A stretch of 64,000 bases of DNA. Source: Druceiella hillmani. Taxonomy: Eukaryota; Arthropoda; Insecta; Lepidoptera; Hepialidae. Within the stretch, counting starts at the first letter, position 1. The number at the start of each line of letters is the position of its first letter. The DNA is taken from assembly GCA_039881145.1 (NCBI GenBank), contig JAYKKI010000037.1, positions 11,979,501-12,043,500 on the forward strand, read 5' to 3'. The position numbers and the translations under genes were made by a program. Shown one piece after another: positions 21,768-32,719 of this stretch. The notes below the pieces were generated by a model that was given only the letters and a program-made list of their open reading frames with translations, had not been told where the DNA came from and searched no databases.

Positions 21768-22345
21768 TGTTACGACTCGATGAATGAAAAACATGTGACA
21801 ATTAATGCTCCTCCTAACAGCGGGAGTTTCAATCGGCATCGTACTGTTAGCTATTACCGATCACAACTATTGTTTTTCATATGGTCGGCGCGTGTGGTAG
21901 CGCATCTGATGGAGGAGTTTCTAAGACAGTTCAATTTTCCAAAATCTGGAAAATGGCTCGTTACTTGAAAACGGAGTCATTGTCGGGAATGCGGCATTTT
22001 CGCTAAATACATATTTAATGAAGCCGTATCCAGGTGTTAACCTCAGTACAGAACAAAAATTTTTTAACTATAGGTTCTCTCGTGCCACTCATGAAAATGC
22101 ATTTGGGATCTTATTTAGTAAATTTTGAATATTAGAAAAACCACTACTGAAGAACTTGGAAACAGCAGATGCAATCGTTTGTGCTTGTTGTGACCTTCAT
22201 AATTGGGTATGAAAGAAATCAAATTCTTACATCACTGCAACTTGTGTAGATAGGAAAGATCAACAGGAAAATATTCTACTAGGTTCACGGAGAAGCCAAA
22301 TACAGGACTTATATTGTATTCCAGTCAAGGCAGCAATCCTTTAGC
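21768..22345 (+). pseudogene. Harbinger transposase relic
   Basis: With frame changes the plus strand reads EKHVTINAPPNSGSF (family GKHV.I.AP.NSGS), then YGRRACGSASDGGVSKTVQF, then GNAAFSLNTYLMKPYPGVNL, STEQKFFNYRFSRATHENAF, GILFSKF, a stop, LEKPLLKNLETADAIVCACC and DLHNW. The ENAFGIL block holds the last catalytic glutamate of the DDE nuclease. At least two stops and two frameshifts make it non-functional. Confidence 0.8.
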
Positions 22346-22489
22346 AAATATTGCAAGAGAGAAAAGAGATCTTTACAAAATTATGTTTGTGAATGACGGA
22401 AGTCTTCATTAGCAATTAAGAAGCAATTAAGTATGTGTCAATAATAGTTAATTGTAATATTCGTCCATAACAAACAATGTGATCTTACT

Positions 22490-22714
22490 TACCATAGTTT
22501 TTGTCCCATTGTCAGAGGCCTAACATTGTTCAAACAATTTTAACTTTGGTATATAAATGTTCCCCCCAGCTCCAGATCCTGTAGATTTATAGATTCTATC
22601 AATTTCCAAATAGTACGTATTTCGAATGCTCTTAATTTTAGTTTTTACATCATTGATAGTCAGTCCTTCTATAGCCATTCCTTCGCGAAGTTGTACCAAT
22701 GGTCGGCGGTACAT
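22490..22714 (-). pseudogene. MADF-domain protein fragment of the Harbinger element
   Basis: A frame reads YRRPLVQLREGMAIEGLT, NDVKTKIKSIRNTYYLEIDR, IYKSTGSGAGGNIYIPKLKL and FEQC before a stop. The pattern (KIKSIRNTYYLE...K.SGSG...Y.PKL..FE) is the second half of a MADF DNA-binding domain as found in the accessory ORF of PIF/Harbinger transposons. The first half is missing. Confidence 0.65.
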
Positions 22715-22740
22715 TTAATGTTTCATATATCTCCAGTTTA

Positions 22741-23932
22741 TACAATCAGTTAATTAATAATATTATATTCACGAAAGATTTTGCCATTAGTATTGATTAC
22801 CATTATTATACAATCAAACTCATCAATATTGCTTTAAGGTAATATTTATATTTAGTTAATCAGTTTTCACAAAATAAGAGTTTATTGAAATTGCAACAAA
22901 TTTTTACATTAATGAAGTATAATATTTGCTGCGACGAGTGTATAACTCTTCTATTGTAGAGCTTTCTCGAACTAAACTGAATTAAGATAATTGAATAAAA
23001 TTTTATATCCCAGGAAAGTTTTTAATCTTAAGCAACTTTTCTAAGAAATCAATTTTCATTCAATTATTTTTGGTAAGAGAGCTCTTCAAAATTCTTCTAT
23101 TTTAATTGAAATAAAACTTCTAATAAGAACATTGTGGATAATTGTAAAGATCACACAGGTTTTAGTTTAATGTCGCACCATGGCGATATAATCGTGTGAT
23201 ATTTTTGTGGCAGACCTGATCTGTAGAATAAGATTGCCGACGGAAGAAAACAGTCGGTGACATAAACCTTAAGGAGAACTTCACAGATTTGCGATTGAAT
23301 AAAGCTGATTTAACACTCTTTTAAGTACCAATGCAATAAATACATTATAACGATAATTTAAACACGTACACGTTAAAGTTTAACAAAATAACTGAGTTTC
23401 TTAAATAACCGAAATAACACGATGACGTAAGCGCACAAAACCTTCTCATAAACATTTCGACATTCAAATAAAATACAGACTTTAAAATTTCAAAACCATA
23501 ACAACTGATAACACGTTATCAAACATGCATCTCATTAGTTTGTTCAAGTGAATCACAGAATGGCGTTTTCATCACAGATATTGATTGCATAAATCTGTAT
23601 GTAAAGGGAGAACTGGACCCGGGATGTCTAGAGTGACCAGACCTGCTTTGACACATACCTTCAAGGTCGCTCGTCCTGTTCCTCCATTAACATACTAATT
23701 TCATTGCCTCACTTTTCTTATGATATCCAAATCTTCCACAAAAATCTTATTGTATCTAAAGAAAAAGTGATTTTAAAATGATTTTACAACCAACAAATGT
23801 CTCCAATGCAAATCACATGTCAAATCGTAAATTTTAAGTTTTAAATTTATTTTTTGTGTTTTATATTTAGTAGTAGTATGCAGGTTAATATCTAAATGCA
23901 TATTACTATTAAACATAAACTCAATATCCTAC
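22741..23932. other. Intron, nothing recognised
   Basis: This lies between the Harbinger relic and the donor of the 23933-24131 exon. It is AT-rich. No coding or repeat signal is strong enough to call. Confidence 0.45.
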
Positions 23933-24131
23933 CTTTCGTCCTTGCCGTCGGCTTCTTCCTCATCATCCTCTATGGCGAGGTCGGTATCATGTAGGCGACG
24001 ATGTCCGGTGCGGCGGCGGCCAAGAAGACGGCGCAGAGGACCTGCGGCCGCGCCAAGCGATACTTCAGAGAAAAGCGTCGTCCGAGAGCCGCGACCGGTC
24101 TGCGAGACCAACTCCAAAGAGGCTGAGCATG
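23933..24131 (-). CDS. CUB-domain membrane protein, visible exon 4 (juxtamembrane tail)
   Basis: The exon joins the membrane exon through a phase-1 junction (G plus CA gives Ala) and ends GACGAAAG/GTAGG in phase 2. The peptide reads ELVSQTGRGSRTTLFSEVSL, GAAAGPLRRLLGRRRTGHRR, then LHDTDLAIEDDEEEADGKDE: a basic patch followed by an acidic run, as expected for a cytoplasmic juxtamembrane region. Base composition is far richer in GC than the flanks, which supports coding. There are two AG acceptors in the same frame, at 24132 and 24123, so use of the second would drop three residues. The opposite-strand frame here is a shadow. Confidence 0.83.
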
Positions 24132-26632
24132 CTGCATTATTTCGATAATAGTTTGTTGTTATTAATTAATTCATAATTATTTTTAATAAATTTTAGTCGC
24201 CTTAGACTATATAATTGATCTTTGAGTTTTTTAAAGCGTTGGTAAAGTGCGTCTTCGAAAAAATGGAGGTACTAAGTGACTCATTGCCGAGCAACAGACT
24301 CTAACCCAGATGGGTGGAAGCGTCCGATAGTAGGTACGGGACATTATTAGGGAACTTTTAGATAGAGGATGTTATTGGTCTCAGGAGGAGCCTGAGACAA
24401 CCTGGGTGGAATTGCGATAATAGTCCCTGCGAGACGTTATATTTATTTCCCAACTACGCATTTAATCAATTTTCGCCTTCAGAAAAGAGTGGAAACTCTG
24501 CAGATTTGGGAAAGGGTTGCACTTATAAAATTACTATTGTGATTTTGTCAAACTGTCAAACGTAACCATCTCTGCGCGCTCTTTTAAATCACTTTCTTCT
24601 TTGGTTGGGTTCAAATTTGTGAACGATTATTCACTTACTTCCCTTATTTTTCCTACAGTTTATGCTGTTTATAAGAAACATAATTATGTGAACTACATAA
24701 AATTTAGAAATAAGGAAAAAATATTAGAATCCTAATAAATTGCATTTTCAATTAAGGTTCGTTTGAATAATCCCAATTGAAAGATATATGATACTAAAAA
24801 AAAAATAAATTACTTACTGTAAAATAAAATGGATGAGTTGATTGAAAATTATAGGCACAAAATAACACATTAGAAATTATATAGAAACTTAAAAACAAAC
24901 AAATTCCTATGTGTGGATTCAAACGATTCGACGGCACATTTTTGTGAGTGAATGATACATAGAACTTTAGACCTTAGTGATGTTATGCTTATGACGTTTT
25001 ACTAAATGGACATCTCATATTGTTATAAAACGAATGAAAAATATGGTTCCAGCTGGTTAGTAAACAGGCACTATTAAATTTTACACACTCCTTCAGATAT
25101 TCAACAATATGAACAGAAGAATGAGACGCCGGGTCAAAATAAGCATGTATAAAAAAGAGATAGTTATACTTTTGAACAGTATGTTTATATTATAGGCTAG
25201 GGAGTACGAAATAGTTGTAAAGCATTACTTTTAGGCCAATCGGTTTAGTCCACTCTTCCATAGATAATAACGATTCTAACCGACAAAATTCTGTACAATA
25301 TTTTCCCACTTGTTGACAGAGTGCAAGCATGACAGAAAAGCTATTTATTGCTTAATCACTATTTTTATCTCGCTTTGCCTTTTAGACATTTCATAATAAA
25401 TCGAAAATAGTGAAAAAAAAATTAAAATATATATTATGTGCACGTACTCAAGAATGAATCGCTGGACATTTGCTGGCTGTATCAAAAATGCATTTAAATG
25501 GATATTTTCGCAAAATAAGGTAGTGATAACAGATTAACATGCACTATGAGTCACAATTAATACTAATGACAGCTAAATAAACTTAGGAAAAGTTATCCCA
25601 TTTTTGAGAAGCACTTTTAAAGCGCTAATAATACGTCTATGTGACATAACGTTATTGCTCTGTGCTGTGATTAATAACCTATACAGAAGCTGACATGGAA
25701 GAAATAGTTTCAGATTGTGTACAGAAATCTCACATATAGGTATTATATTATTTATGTTTATGAAATCACTACGAGCAGTCCCCATAATTTGTTATTATTT
25801 CTCCATCAATTGTCTGGTTGGTCTACCAAAATTGACAATATACCGAATGGAGGTAGACAAGTCTTATTTATTGAAATAAAGAATAAATTGAAAAAAAAAC
25901 AAAAATAAAGGTACCGATTTTCTGAAACCGTCTAAGACACTAATTTTTTATGACACCGTTATAACATATTTAAAATCCAACGAAAAGCTTCTATCATTTG
26001 GCGTTTATAATTGTATTAAGTCAATTTTTAATGTTATGACAAGATTATTATTATTTCTATTTTGAGGATCGATATTTCGAAATTGGTACGTACCTATTCA
26101 TTTGCAAAAAAATCAACGTCACTTTGGCCACTTTATTGCTATATACTACTATAATCATACAGAACATAGGCAAAGGTTGAAGAAATCTCAAGTTATCGAA
26201 TATTCGTGAAGTGTATTGTGCTGCAAATTATAAATTAAACCAACATATAAATATGAGCTTATATGGCTTTCCACTTTGTATCGCTCTTTCCTTAAGACAT
26301 TTATATTACAGTTATTAAATCGCTGGGTCATTTTAGTTATAGTATAAAATATGTTTTATGATTATTACAAAGATCTTTTATCTAAGATATTTGTTTACTT
26401 AAAAGATAATAGTATAATATGGATATATGATATAAACTTTATTCATGCGGTCTTCACAAAAATTGATATTATTCAAGAATATAAGTTCAAAAAGTCTTTT
26501 CTTTAATAGTAAAAATAATGAAGTCAACAATTCAACAATTTAAATGTTTGTAATTAACCATGAAACAATCGTGAAAGTTATCGACGGGATTTCGACGCTT
26601 TTCGACGGGAAGATCTGGACCCAGTTAAAAAA
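24132..26632. other. Intron between visible exons 3 and 4
   Basis: The intron is AT-rich. A GC-richer patch at about 24290-24440 (with CTCAGGAGGAGCCTGAG, a short palindrome) is not identified. No gene is recognised. Confidence 0.45.
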
Positions 26633-26831
26633 CTGACTTTCGCGAAGATTGAAGCTACAAGGAGAAGAGGAAGACCACCTATAAGGTGGTTGGACACTGC
26701 AGAGAAATACTTGAAAATTTTTGGTAGTCAACAGGTGGACAAACCTTGCATCAAGTCGTACTGCCTCGAGGGAGCAGATTGGGAAAGCCTTGGCCTACAC
26801 CAGGCTGTAGTGCTGACAAAGAAGAAGAAAT
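26633..26831 (+). repeat. LINE 3' end (RRRGRPPIRWLD type)
   Basis: The plus strand stays open as KLTFAKIEATRRRGRPPIRW, LDTAEKYLKIF, then DWESLGLHQAVVLTKKKK and a stop. The RR.GRP..RWLD...... motif is the conserved last stretch of ORF2 in several insect LINE families, and the AAGAAGAAG at the end fits a 3' tail. The fragment is antisense to the host gene and ends only 25 bp from the donor site of the membrane exon. Confidence 0.7.
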
Positions 26832-26856
26832 GTTACTGATTAAAAAGCTAGCTCAC

Positions 26857-27057
26857 CGTCACTATCGGTGAGTGACTCCTTATCGGCAGCGCGCCGATAA
26901 TGTCGCGTGCGCGCGGCCGAGTGCACAGCGAGCGCCAGGGCCGCAGCTGCTGCACCAGCCGCAAGCCCAAGTGCTGTCAAGCGAGCGCCCGCGCCGCGCC
27001 GCTCTGCCGTCGGCGCCGCCGCTGCCGCCATTATCGCAGAAGCGTTATGCGGTGCAT
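26857..27057 (-). CDS. CUB-domain membrane protein, visible exon 3 (transmembrane)
   Basis: The acceptor GCTTGCACAG is phase 1 in and the donor G/GTGAGC is phase 1 out. The exon gives APHNASAIMAAAAAPTAERR, then GAGARLTALGLAAGAAAAAL, ALAVHSAARTRHYRRAADKE and SLTDSD. Residues LTALGLAAGAAAAALALAV form a single hydrophobic, alanine-rich membrane segment; RTRHYRR after it is a basic stop-transfer, giving an outside CUB and an inside C-terminus. NAS before it is a possible N-glycosylation site. An internal ATG (ATAATGGCG) could look like a start, but phase matching with the upstream CUB exon argues that this is an internal exon. It is very GC-rich relative to its surroundings. Confidence 0.85.
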
Positions 27058-29989
27058 CTGTGCAAGCAAACACTTGTTAATATGACGCGAAGTTCTGGTA
27101 GATCTCCTTAGTGGAAATAGGCAGGCCTGTCTGGAAAATACAGATGTGTGATTACAAATTTCTTATTTAATAGGCAAAGATTGATATCCTGTCCCAAAAA
27201 AATAGACATGCTGTTAAGACATATTGCTGAATATAATGATGGAACGTCAGAGACTACTGTCGTAAATAGTGGCTGAGCCAATATATCGTCAAACACAATT
27301 CCAACTCGGCGTTATAAAGAAGTTGCAGTAGTATAAGTGTACATCATTTATTAACAATTATTAATAGTTTTACAAACTGGAATAGGCTGCAAAACTGTCA
27401 AGAAATGGGTAAAGTTGGATTTGGGGAACAATATTATGCCAACTTCAACAAGCGCTTCTAGCGAGGAACTACATTGTAGCAATAAACAGATTTCAAGGTC
27501 TGTATTAGATTTTGATTAAATATGAATAAAATGTAACTTGAAAATGTATTTCAAATTTGGTCGAAATATGACTACTTGATTGCTTCTTGATATTAATTGA
27601 ATTTCTTTAAAAATAAATAAAAAAGTAAAATAATAAATTTGGTGAGCTCCAGGGGATTTTTGGGAGACCTGGAGCTCATCTTTTCCACTCTATAGGTATA
27701 TATAGGCATCTTAACCTGTGAGGCCACTGAGACTATTTATATCCATTTTCGTACAAATTCATGTTTTAAATCTCTTATTTAGTATAATCTCATATTAAGA
27801 ATAATAGAAGTATTTTGGCTTCTTACGTTGAATATCCTTCAAAGTTTCCTCAGTCAGACTCGACCATGTTCCCTTGGTTTCCTATATTTTATTTTATTAC
27901 TAACTTCTCGTTTATATAATACATGAGAAAAGTTTCCTTGGTGCCGGCAAGTTTCCTTGTATCCTATGCTTTTTATCGTTCTGATCCAAAAGTCTGAGCT
28001 TCAGAATTTTAGTTGGCTACTTACGATACAGCTAAGAGTGTTCTGCTGTTATGGTGTTGTATTTCATAATTATTCGTGTTCTTTTAATAGAGAATTCGTT
28101 TAAAATCGTTGTATTTCCATTCATATTTACTGTCATGTAATTTATTAAAATACATTTTCAATCCGTACTCTAGCCATGTAGAAAAGAGGCAGTTCATTTA
28201 TACAATCAGGAGGACCGGCCGTATATAGGTTTCCTCAACAAGTCTTCAATACAGAATTTTCCTAAGTGTGTTCGTGAGTAATCTCGTTCCCCTTGTACTC
28301 AATTTGCTTTCATCTTTCTTTTATTGAATCTAAGATTCGCAATTGTACATAATTGCTTGCGTAAGTGCGCTATTATGCGCGGCCACACTCGCTTCTTTCA
28401 ATATTCGCTTATTCTTCGCTGCTCAGCATAGTGCACTATTCTTTTTATCAGTCGCAAGCGATCGTCTATAAGCGGCGGTATATTTTTCCTTTTGAATGAA
28501 CTTTTTCTAGTCTTTGTATATTGGCCACTTTGTTAATTAAGCGTAGTGACAGAACCTATCCGAACTTTAAAGTTTCATTACAATTATAGTTTCATTACAA
28601 TTATAGTTAAAATCCATTAAAATTTGAGTATTTATATTTCATACGAAACTTCATACGAAACCGAGAGAAATTCTCGGTATCTAATCGTTGTGCGATAAGA
28701 ATCTTAAAATATTATTTAAAATTATTCAAAATTCAAATTACCCGTGTTAAAAGTTTTTTATAGGTTTACGAGGGGTCCGAAAGGAATCCAATTGTGAACA
28801 CCTTGTCTGTCCATCTCGCTTGACTGTCACGGGTTTCTAGTTTATAAACGAAAGAAGATAAGGGCTTGAAATTTACACGTGACATGTAACTTCTGGACCC
28901 AAAACTATAAATGGTATTCAGAATGACTGGTGGAGCTTCCGTTCAGAATGAATGAAAATGTGTTTTATTGTGTAAGCATAAAGGAAAGAGCTCTTAAATT
29001 AAAACACAAGTAGGTTTTTTATTTTTTTTTCATTTGTATATGTAAATGTAACGGAATTATTTAATTAAATTTTCACCCACTACAAGGCATCAGAATAATT
29101 TAAAATTTTGTGCACGTATTAAGAAACGATGAAAATACTATAATAATAAATAATATACGTGAAATTGCACATATTTTATAAAAGTATTACACGTACATTT
29201 GAATACATAGTGTATGTGCTTAAGTGTGCAAAACCTCCATAGTCCTAGAAAGTGAGTTCTTAAGCAGTAAAACTGCTGATAATTTGTTTAAAACATTACT
29301 AAAAAATAAATTGATTTTTATAAACAGTCTCAAGGAATTGAATCCGTCTGAGCAACCATAGATTTTACCAAAAAAGGTAGTGTTGTGCAAGTATTGATTT
29401 GGAAAGAAAGGTTTAAGACGAAACAATTAACTTCACAACAGCTTATTATAAAAATAACTGGAATGCTGATAATTGCGTGGAACCTGTATGAAGTTACGAA
29501 TGGTGGCTGTGCATAAGGGTAGCTTGGTTGGATTTTTTCCACATCACATCACAAGTTGAAAGCGGGTAGTAAATCTTTCGAATTGAATTACAGTTTGATA
29601 ATGTTATGTATAATGTTTCTTTGTTATTGACTATATCTGCGACAAGGTTAATATATCCTGATGGAAAATTCCAAAAACTTAAGTAGACTAATATTAGAAA
29701 TTGAAAACCTGCTCATTCATGCTATTTAATTCATTAAGTATACTTCTTCTGTTACGAAAATATGAAATTTGTTTAATATCCAGATTATTTAACTCCGGAA
29801 ATAGCATTTGTTAGTTTCTAGCGAATGTAAATAAATACAGTAAATAATATAGTTCCGTTCTTTTCTAACATAAGAATATTAACAGATCTGGAAATTTTCC
29901 GAATACGCAGCCAAAAATTCTTATAAGTATAGTTAATTTCATATATTTTAGTTGCTGGAACGGTCGCTAAAGCAATAGTGGGTACTAAC
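27058..29989. other. Intron between visible exons 2 and 3
   Basis: The intron is AT-rich with donor GTTAGT at 29989 and acceptor CAG at 27060-27058. The sequence at 28360-28480 is somewhat GC-richer. Short direct duplications occur (for example TTTCATTACAATTATAG twice at 28575-28606). No gene is recognised. Confidence 0.5.
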
Positions 29990-30125
29990 CGATCATGTGT
30001 GCGTGCGCAATGAAACCTCCAGCGCAGCGTTCAGCAGCTCCTGCCTCGTCCGCAAACAGTTCTAGCAGTAGAAAACGACCACTGGTTACCTCCACTGCTG
30101 AGCTTTGGTTCTCTTCTGTTAACTC
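29990..30125 (-). CDS. CUB-domain membrane protein, visible exon 2 (CUB C-terminal half)
   Basis: The exon has acceptor TTTTTAACAG, phase 0, and donor G/GTTAGT, phase 1, giving 45 codons plus one base. The peptide ELTEENQSSAVEVTSGRFLL, LELFADEAGAAERCAGGFIA, HAHMI contains the end of a CUB fold: a beta strand SGRFLLLELF, then C.GGF.A. CUB domains are extracellular beta-sandwich modules for protein or carbohydrate contact. This exon is too short and interrupted to stand out as a long frame; it was found by splice sites and coding composition. It joins in frame to the exons on both sides. Confidence 0.82.
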
Positions 30126-31600
30126 CTGTTAAAAATGTTACAAATTAGTTGCCTCATTTTTTGTATATGACTAAGATGCATGTCTCAACTATAGACCGAA
30201 TTCTGTGATGATTAAAATTGAATTGTTTTTTTTGTTTAGTAAATCGATTTTAAAAGAAGCCTGATTTTTTGCTATTTCACAATTTCTTTAGACGAATTGC
30301 AGTGAAAGAAAACATAAAAAGTTAACGGTGGGAATGTACTGCAAAGGATTTTTGTTAGGCGTGTAAATTTAAGTTTAATAAAAATAAGGCGTTAAAAAAG
30401 AAAATATAAAGAGAAACTATAAAGGAAAGTTAAAATGGCAGCTGACAATGTGTGAATATGAATGTTGTGGGAGGTTTATTTTTTCTTTCCAAATTGAGTT
30501 TATTTCACAATCATACATTAATCTTTAATTATTATTTTGCCAGTAATAGTTAGATGAAGGTTTATTCTTAATTTTAGGAATAAGTTTTAACCTCGCATGC
30601 TAATGAAATGGACAGGCGAATAATAAATTAAAGTTAAATTATACCTTTTTAGAAACAGTATGAAATGTGGAAGTTTTGATTTGTTGAAAAATTTTCGTAG
30701 TATACTTTTTCACATCACCATCATTCGAATTTCAGCCAACTTTTAAAAATAAAAAACGATTTATAAATTAAAAAAAAGAATTTTAGATGATCTTGTCGGT
30801 TTTTTTCGAAAAATCACAAAATTCAAAATATTTCTTAAACTACACATAAACGAATAACACCTATGTATGTAATATTTCTCTTACTCGTACCGTTGCTAGT
30901 GACGTGGCGCTTTTAAAAAAAAATATCGTAAAAAAGGGCAATAACTTTTGCTAAGTTTTTGAATATTTTGAACTATGAAAAAAAATATTCGAACCTTAAT
31001 TTACTTTTATTACTTTGATGTGGCGCGTGCATTAGAACCAATTGCAGGCAGTTTGAACATTTGTCACAGCGAAAACCAAGAATTTGGTTGTTAAAATCTT
31101 TTTAACCTTAAATTAGTTTTATTGTTTTTCAGGAGTATTTAATAGTTTCCATAAAAAAATGTGAAGACAAATACATTTAAAAAAATTCAAAAATATGGTG
31201 ATCACCTCATAATGGGTGCCTTCTATGGTTAAGTGTGAATACCTTTTTATATAGTAGATTTTTATCACTATAATTATTGCATTATATGTGACATTTTTTT
31301 TTAAATTGTTTGCCTGTTCTGTGTAGTACATTTTTCTAAGCACAAACAGTCAAAGTTGGGTGTCGAAAATTACGAAATCCTAAAAAGTGCGTTTTTGAAT
31401 CTTTTTTTTGGCAGAACTGTATTAGTTGTCGTAAAATGTTTCAATCGATTCAAAATGGATATTGCTCAATTATACTTCATTACAAAGAATTAATAATCAG
31501 ACTTAATTTGTAGGTGTGGCACCTAAAAGATCGACCCAGAGTGGTCATTGCCATAAATTTTAAAAAAGTGTTTATATCTCGAAAAATAAGAGAATTTTAT

Positions 31601-31706
31601 TAAGGTCAAATTTTATAGGTAACCCAGTCACACCTTGGCCTAGGTCAGAGATTAAGGTCAAATTTTATAAGTAACCCAGTCACACTTTAGCCTCTTGTTC
31701 GGTTGA
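31601..31706. repeat. Tandem duplication, 52-bp unit
   Basis: TAAGGTCAAATTTTATA followed by GTAACCCAGTCACAC occurs at 31601 and again at 31653 with only a few differences. It is a simple two-copy tandem duplication in an intron. Confidence 0.75.
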
Positions 31707-31839
31707 TCTATGACTTACGGGACACAGGTATATATATCTGTTAGATGCTGCAGGATAAGAACTATATGTTTTTGATATTCGCAAGCATCAAGATCATGTA
31801 GTATATTAAATTAAAAAGCACGACGAGAAAAAGGACGAC

Positions 31840-31922
31840 CGATATTTATCTTAGATCGATATTTACGACGGACGATATTTATCTTAGATCGATATTTACG
31901 ACGGACGATATCGTATCTTAGA
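31840..31922. repeat. Tandem repeat, 33-bp unit, about 2.5 copies
   Basis: CGATATTTATCTTAGAT followed by CGATATTTACGACGGA starts at 31840 and 31873, with a partial third copy from 31906. The unit is itself partly repetitive (CGATATTTA twice). Confidence 0.75.
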
Positions 31923-32551
31923 TCTACAGAAATATAATATTTTTTGAAAATAAATATACATCGAATATCCTGGAAATCTTATAATTATTAAAGGACTAGT
32001 TGAATTTCTGTGATAAAATATTTTTGGTAAATATGGAATGTTTTGATGATTTTTTTTTCATCATATTTACAGATTTAAAAAGGAAATAAATTTCTAGATC
32101 ATTAAGGTTTCACCATCTAGGGTGCACCCAGGAGGACGTTCTATAGTGCATTAGATAGTGATGACATTGTATTGAATATACGAATATACCACCATCTGGT
32201 GGAGAATTATAAAATTGTAACTTTATGATGCTCGCTTAAAAAAAACGAATGTACTTTCAATTAAAATGGTAATCTGTTAAATAACTTAGTAGTAGTGAAG
32301 TATCGATCCTCTAAGGTATGAAACTACAAATTCTTAATGTAATTTTTGTGTCTAGTGCGCACGATTTATTACCATTTTATAATGATACAAGTTTATACAT
32401 AAATAAACATTTCACATACAAGTTTATTTCTTCAAATTACTGGATCGCTCTTAATGAGACAACAGTAGATCTAGTTATTGCTAAAGTTTGACCTTGCACT
32501 TCGTGTTCCTGCGAGTACACTAACTTTAAGGTAGTTAAGTGTACAACTGAC

Positions 32552-32719
32552 CTCATCTTCTGTTGAATCGGCGCGTATATATTGCGGCTCATCGTCGTTG
32601 GGCCAGCTGGCAATAAGGGGTGCTGCTAGGGAGTCACCTGCGCGTGCGCGCAAGTACGCCGCACCGCACGGCAGATGCGCCTCCGACATGCGCAGGCGGA
32701 TGGCTGTGCCAGGTTCTGA
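32552..32719 (-). CDS. CUB-domain membrane protein, visible exon 1 (CUB middle)
   Basis: The exon gives 56 codons, phase 0 at both ends, with acceptor TTGCATTGCAG and donor GAG/GTCAGT. The peptide SEPGTAIRLRMSEAHLPCGA, AYLRARAGDSLAAPLIASWP, NDDEPQYIRADSTEDE matches the middle of a CUB domain: a conserved cysteine in LPCG, the strand AYLRARAGDS (CUB consensus YLRIRDG.S) and the PLIA.. strand. The preceding exon, which should carry the first cysteine pair and the signal peptide, was not found in this window with confidence. It is GC-rich relative to its flanks. CUB assignment is based on pattern recognition. Confidence 0.82.

Larger units (their letters stand above)
21107..22740. mobile_element. 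Decayed PIF/Harbinger transposon
   Basis: The plus strand carries a transposase relic (21768-22345), and the minus strand carries a MADF-domain relic (22490-22714), so the two ORFs converge tail to tail. PIF/Harbinger elements encode exactly these two proteins, a DDE transposase and a Myb/MADF-like partner, often on opposite strands. A proline-rich minus frame at 21107-21454 (PTPPIGPPAPPIYPPPEQSP) may be the C-terminal part of the second protein. Terminal repeats and the 3-bp target duplication were not found. Confidence 0.6.
30126..32551. other. Intron between visible exons 1 and 2
   Basis: The intron is AT-rich with donor GTCAGT at 32551 and acceptor CAG at 30128-30126. It holds two small tandem duplications, listed separately. 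No gene is recognised. Confidence 0.5.

Noticed and set aside
26857..27043. ATG at the start of MAAAAAPTAERR as the true translation start
   Set aside because: The acceptor before it and phase agreement with the upstream CUB exons show that it is internal, although an alternative promoter cannot be excluded.
26872..27111. GC-rich plus-strand frames
   Set aside because: They are antisense shadows of the transmembrane exon, which has matching phases and splice sites on the minus strand.
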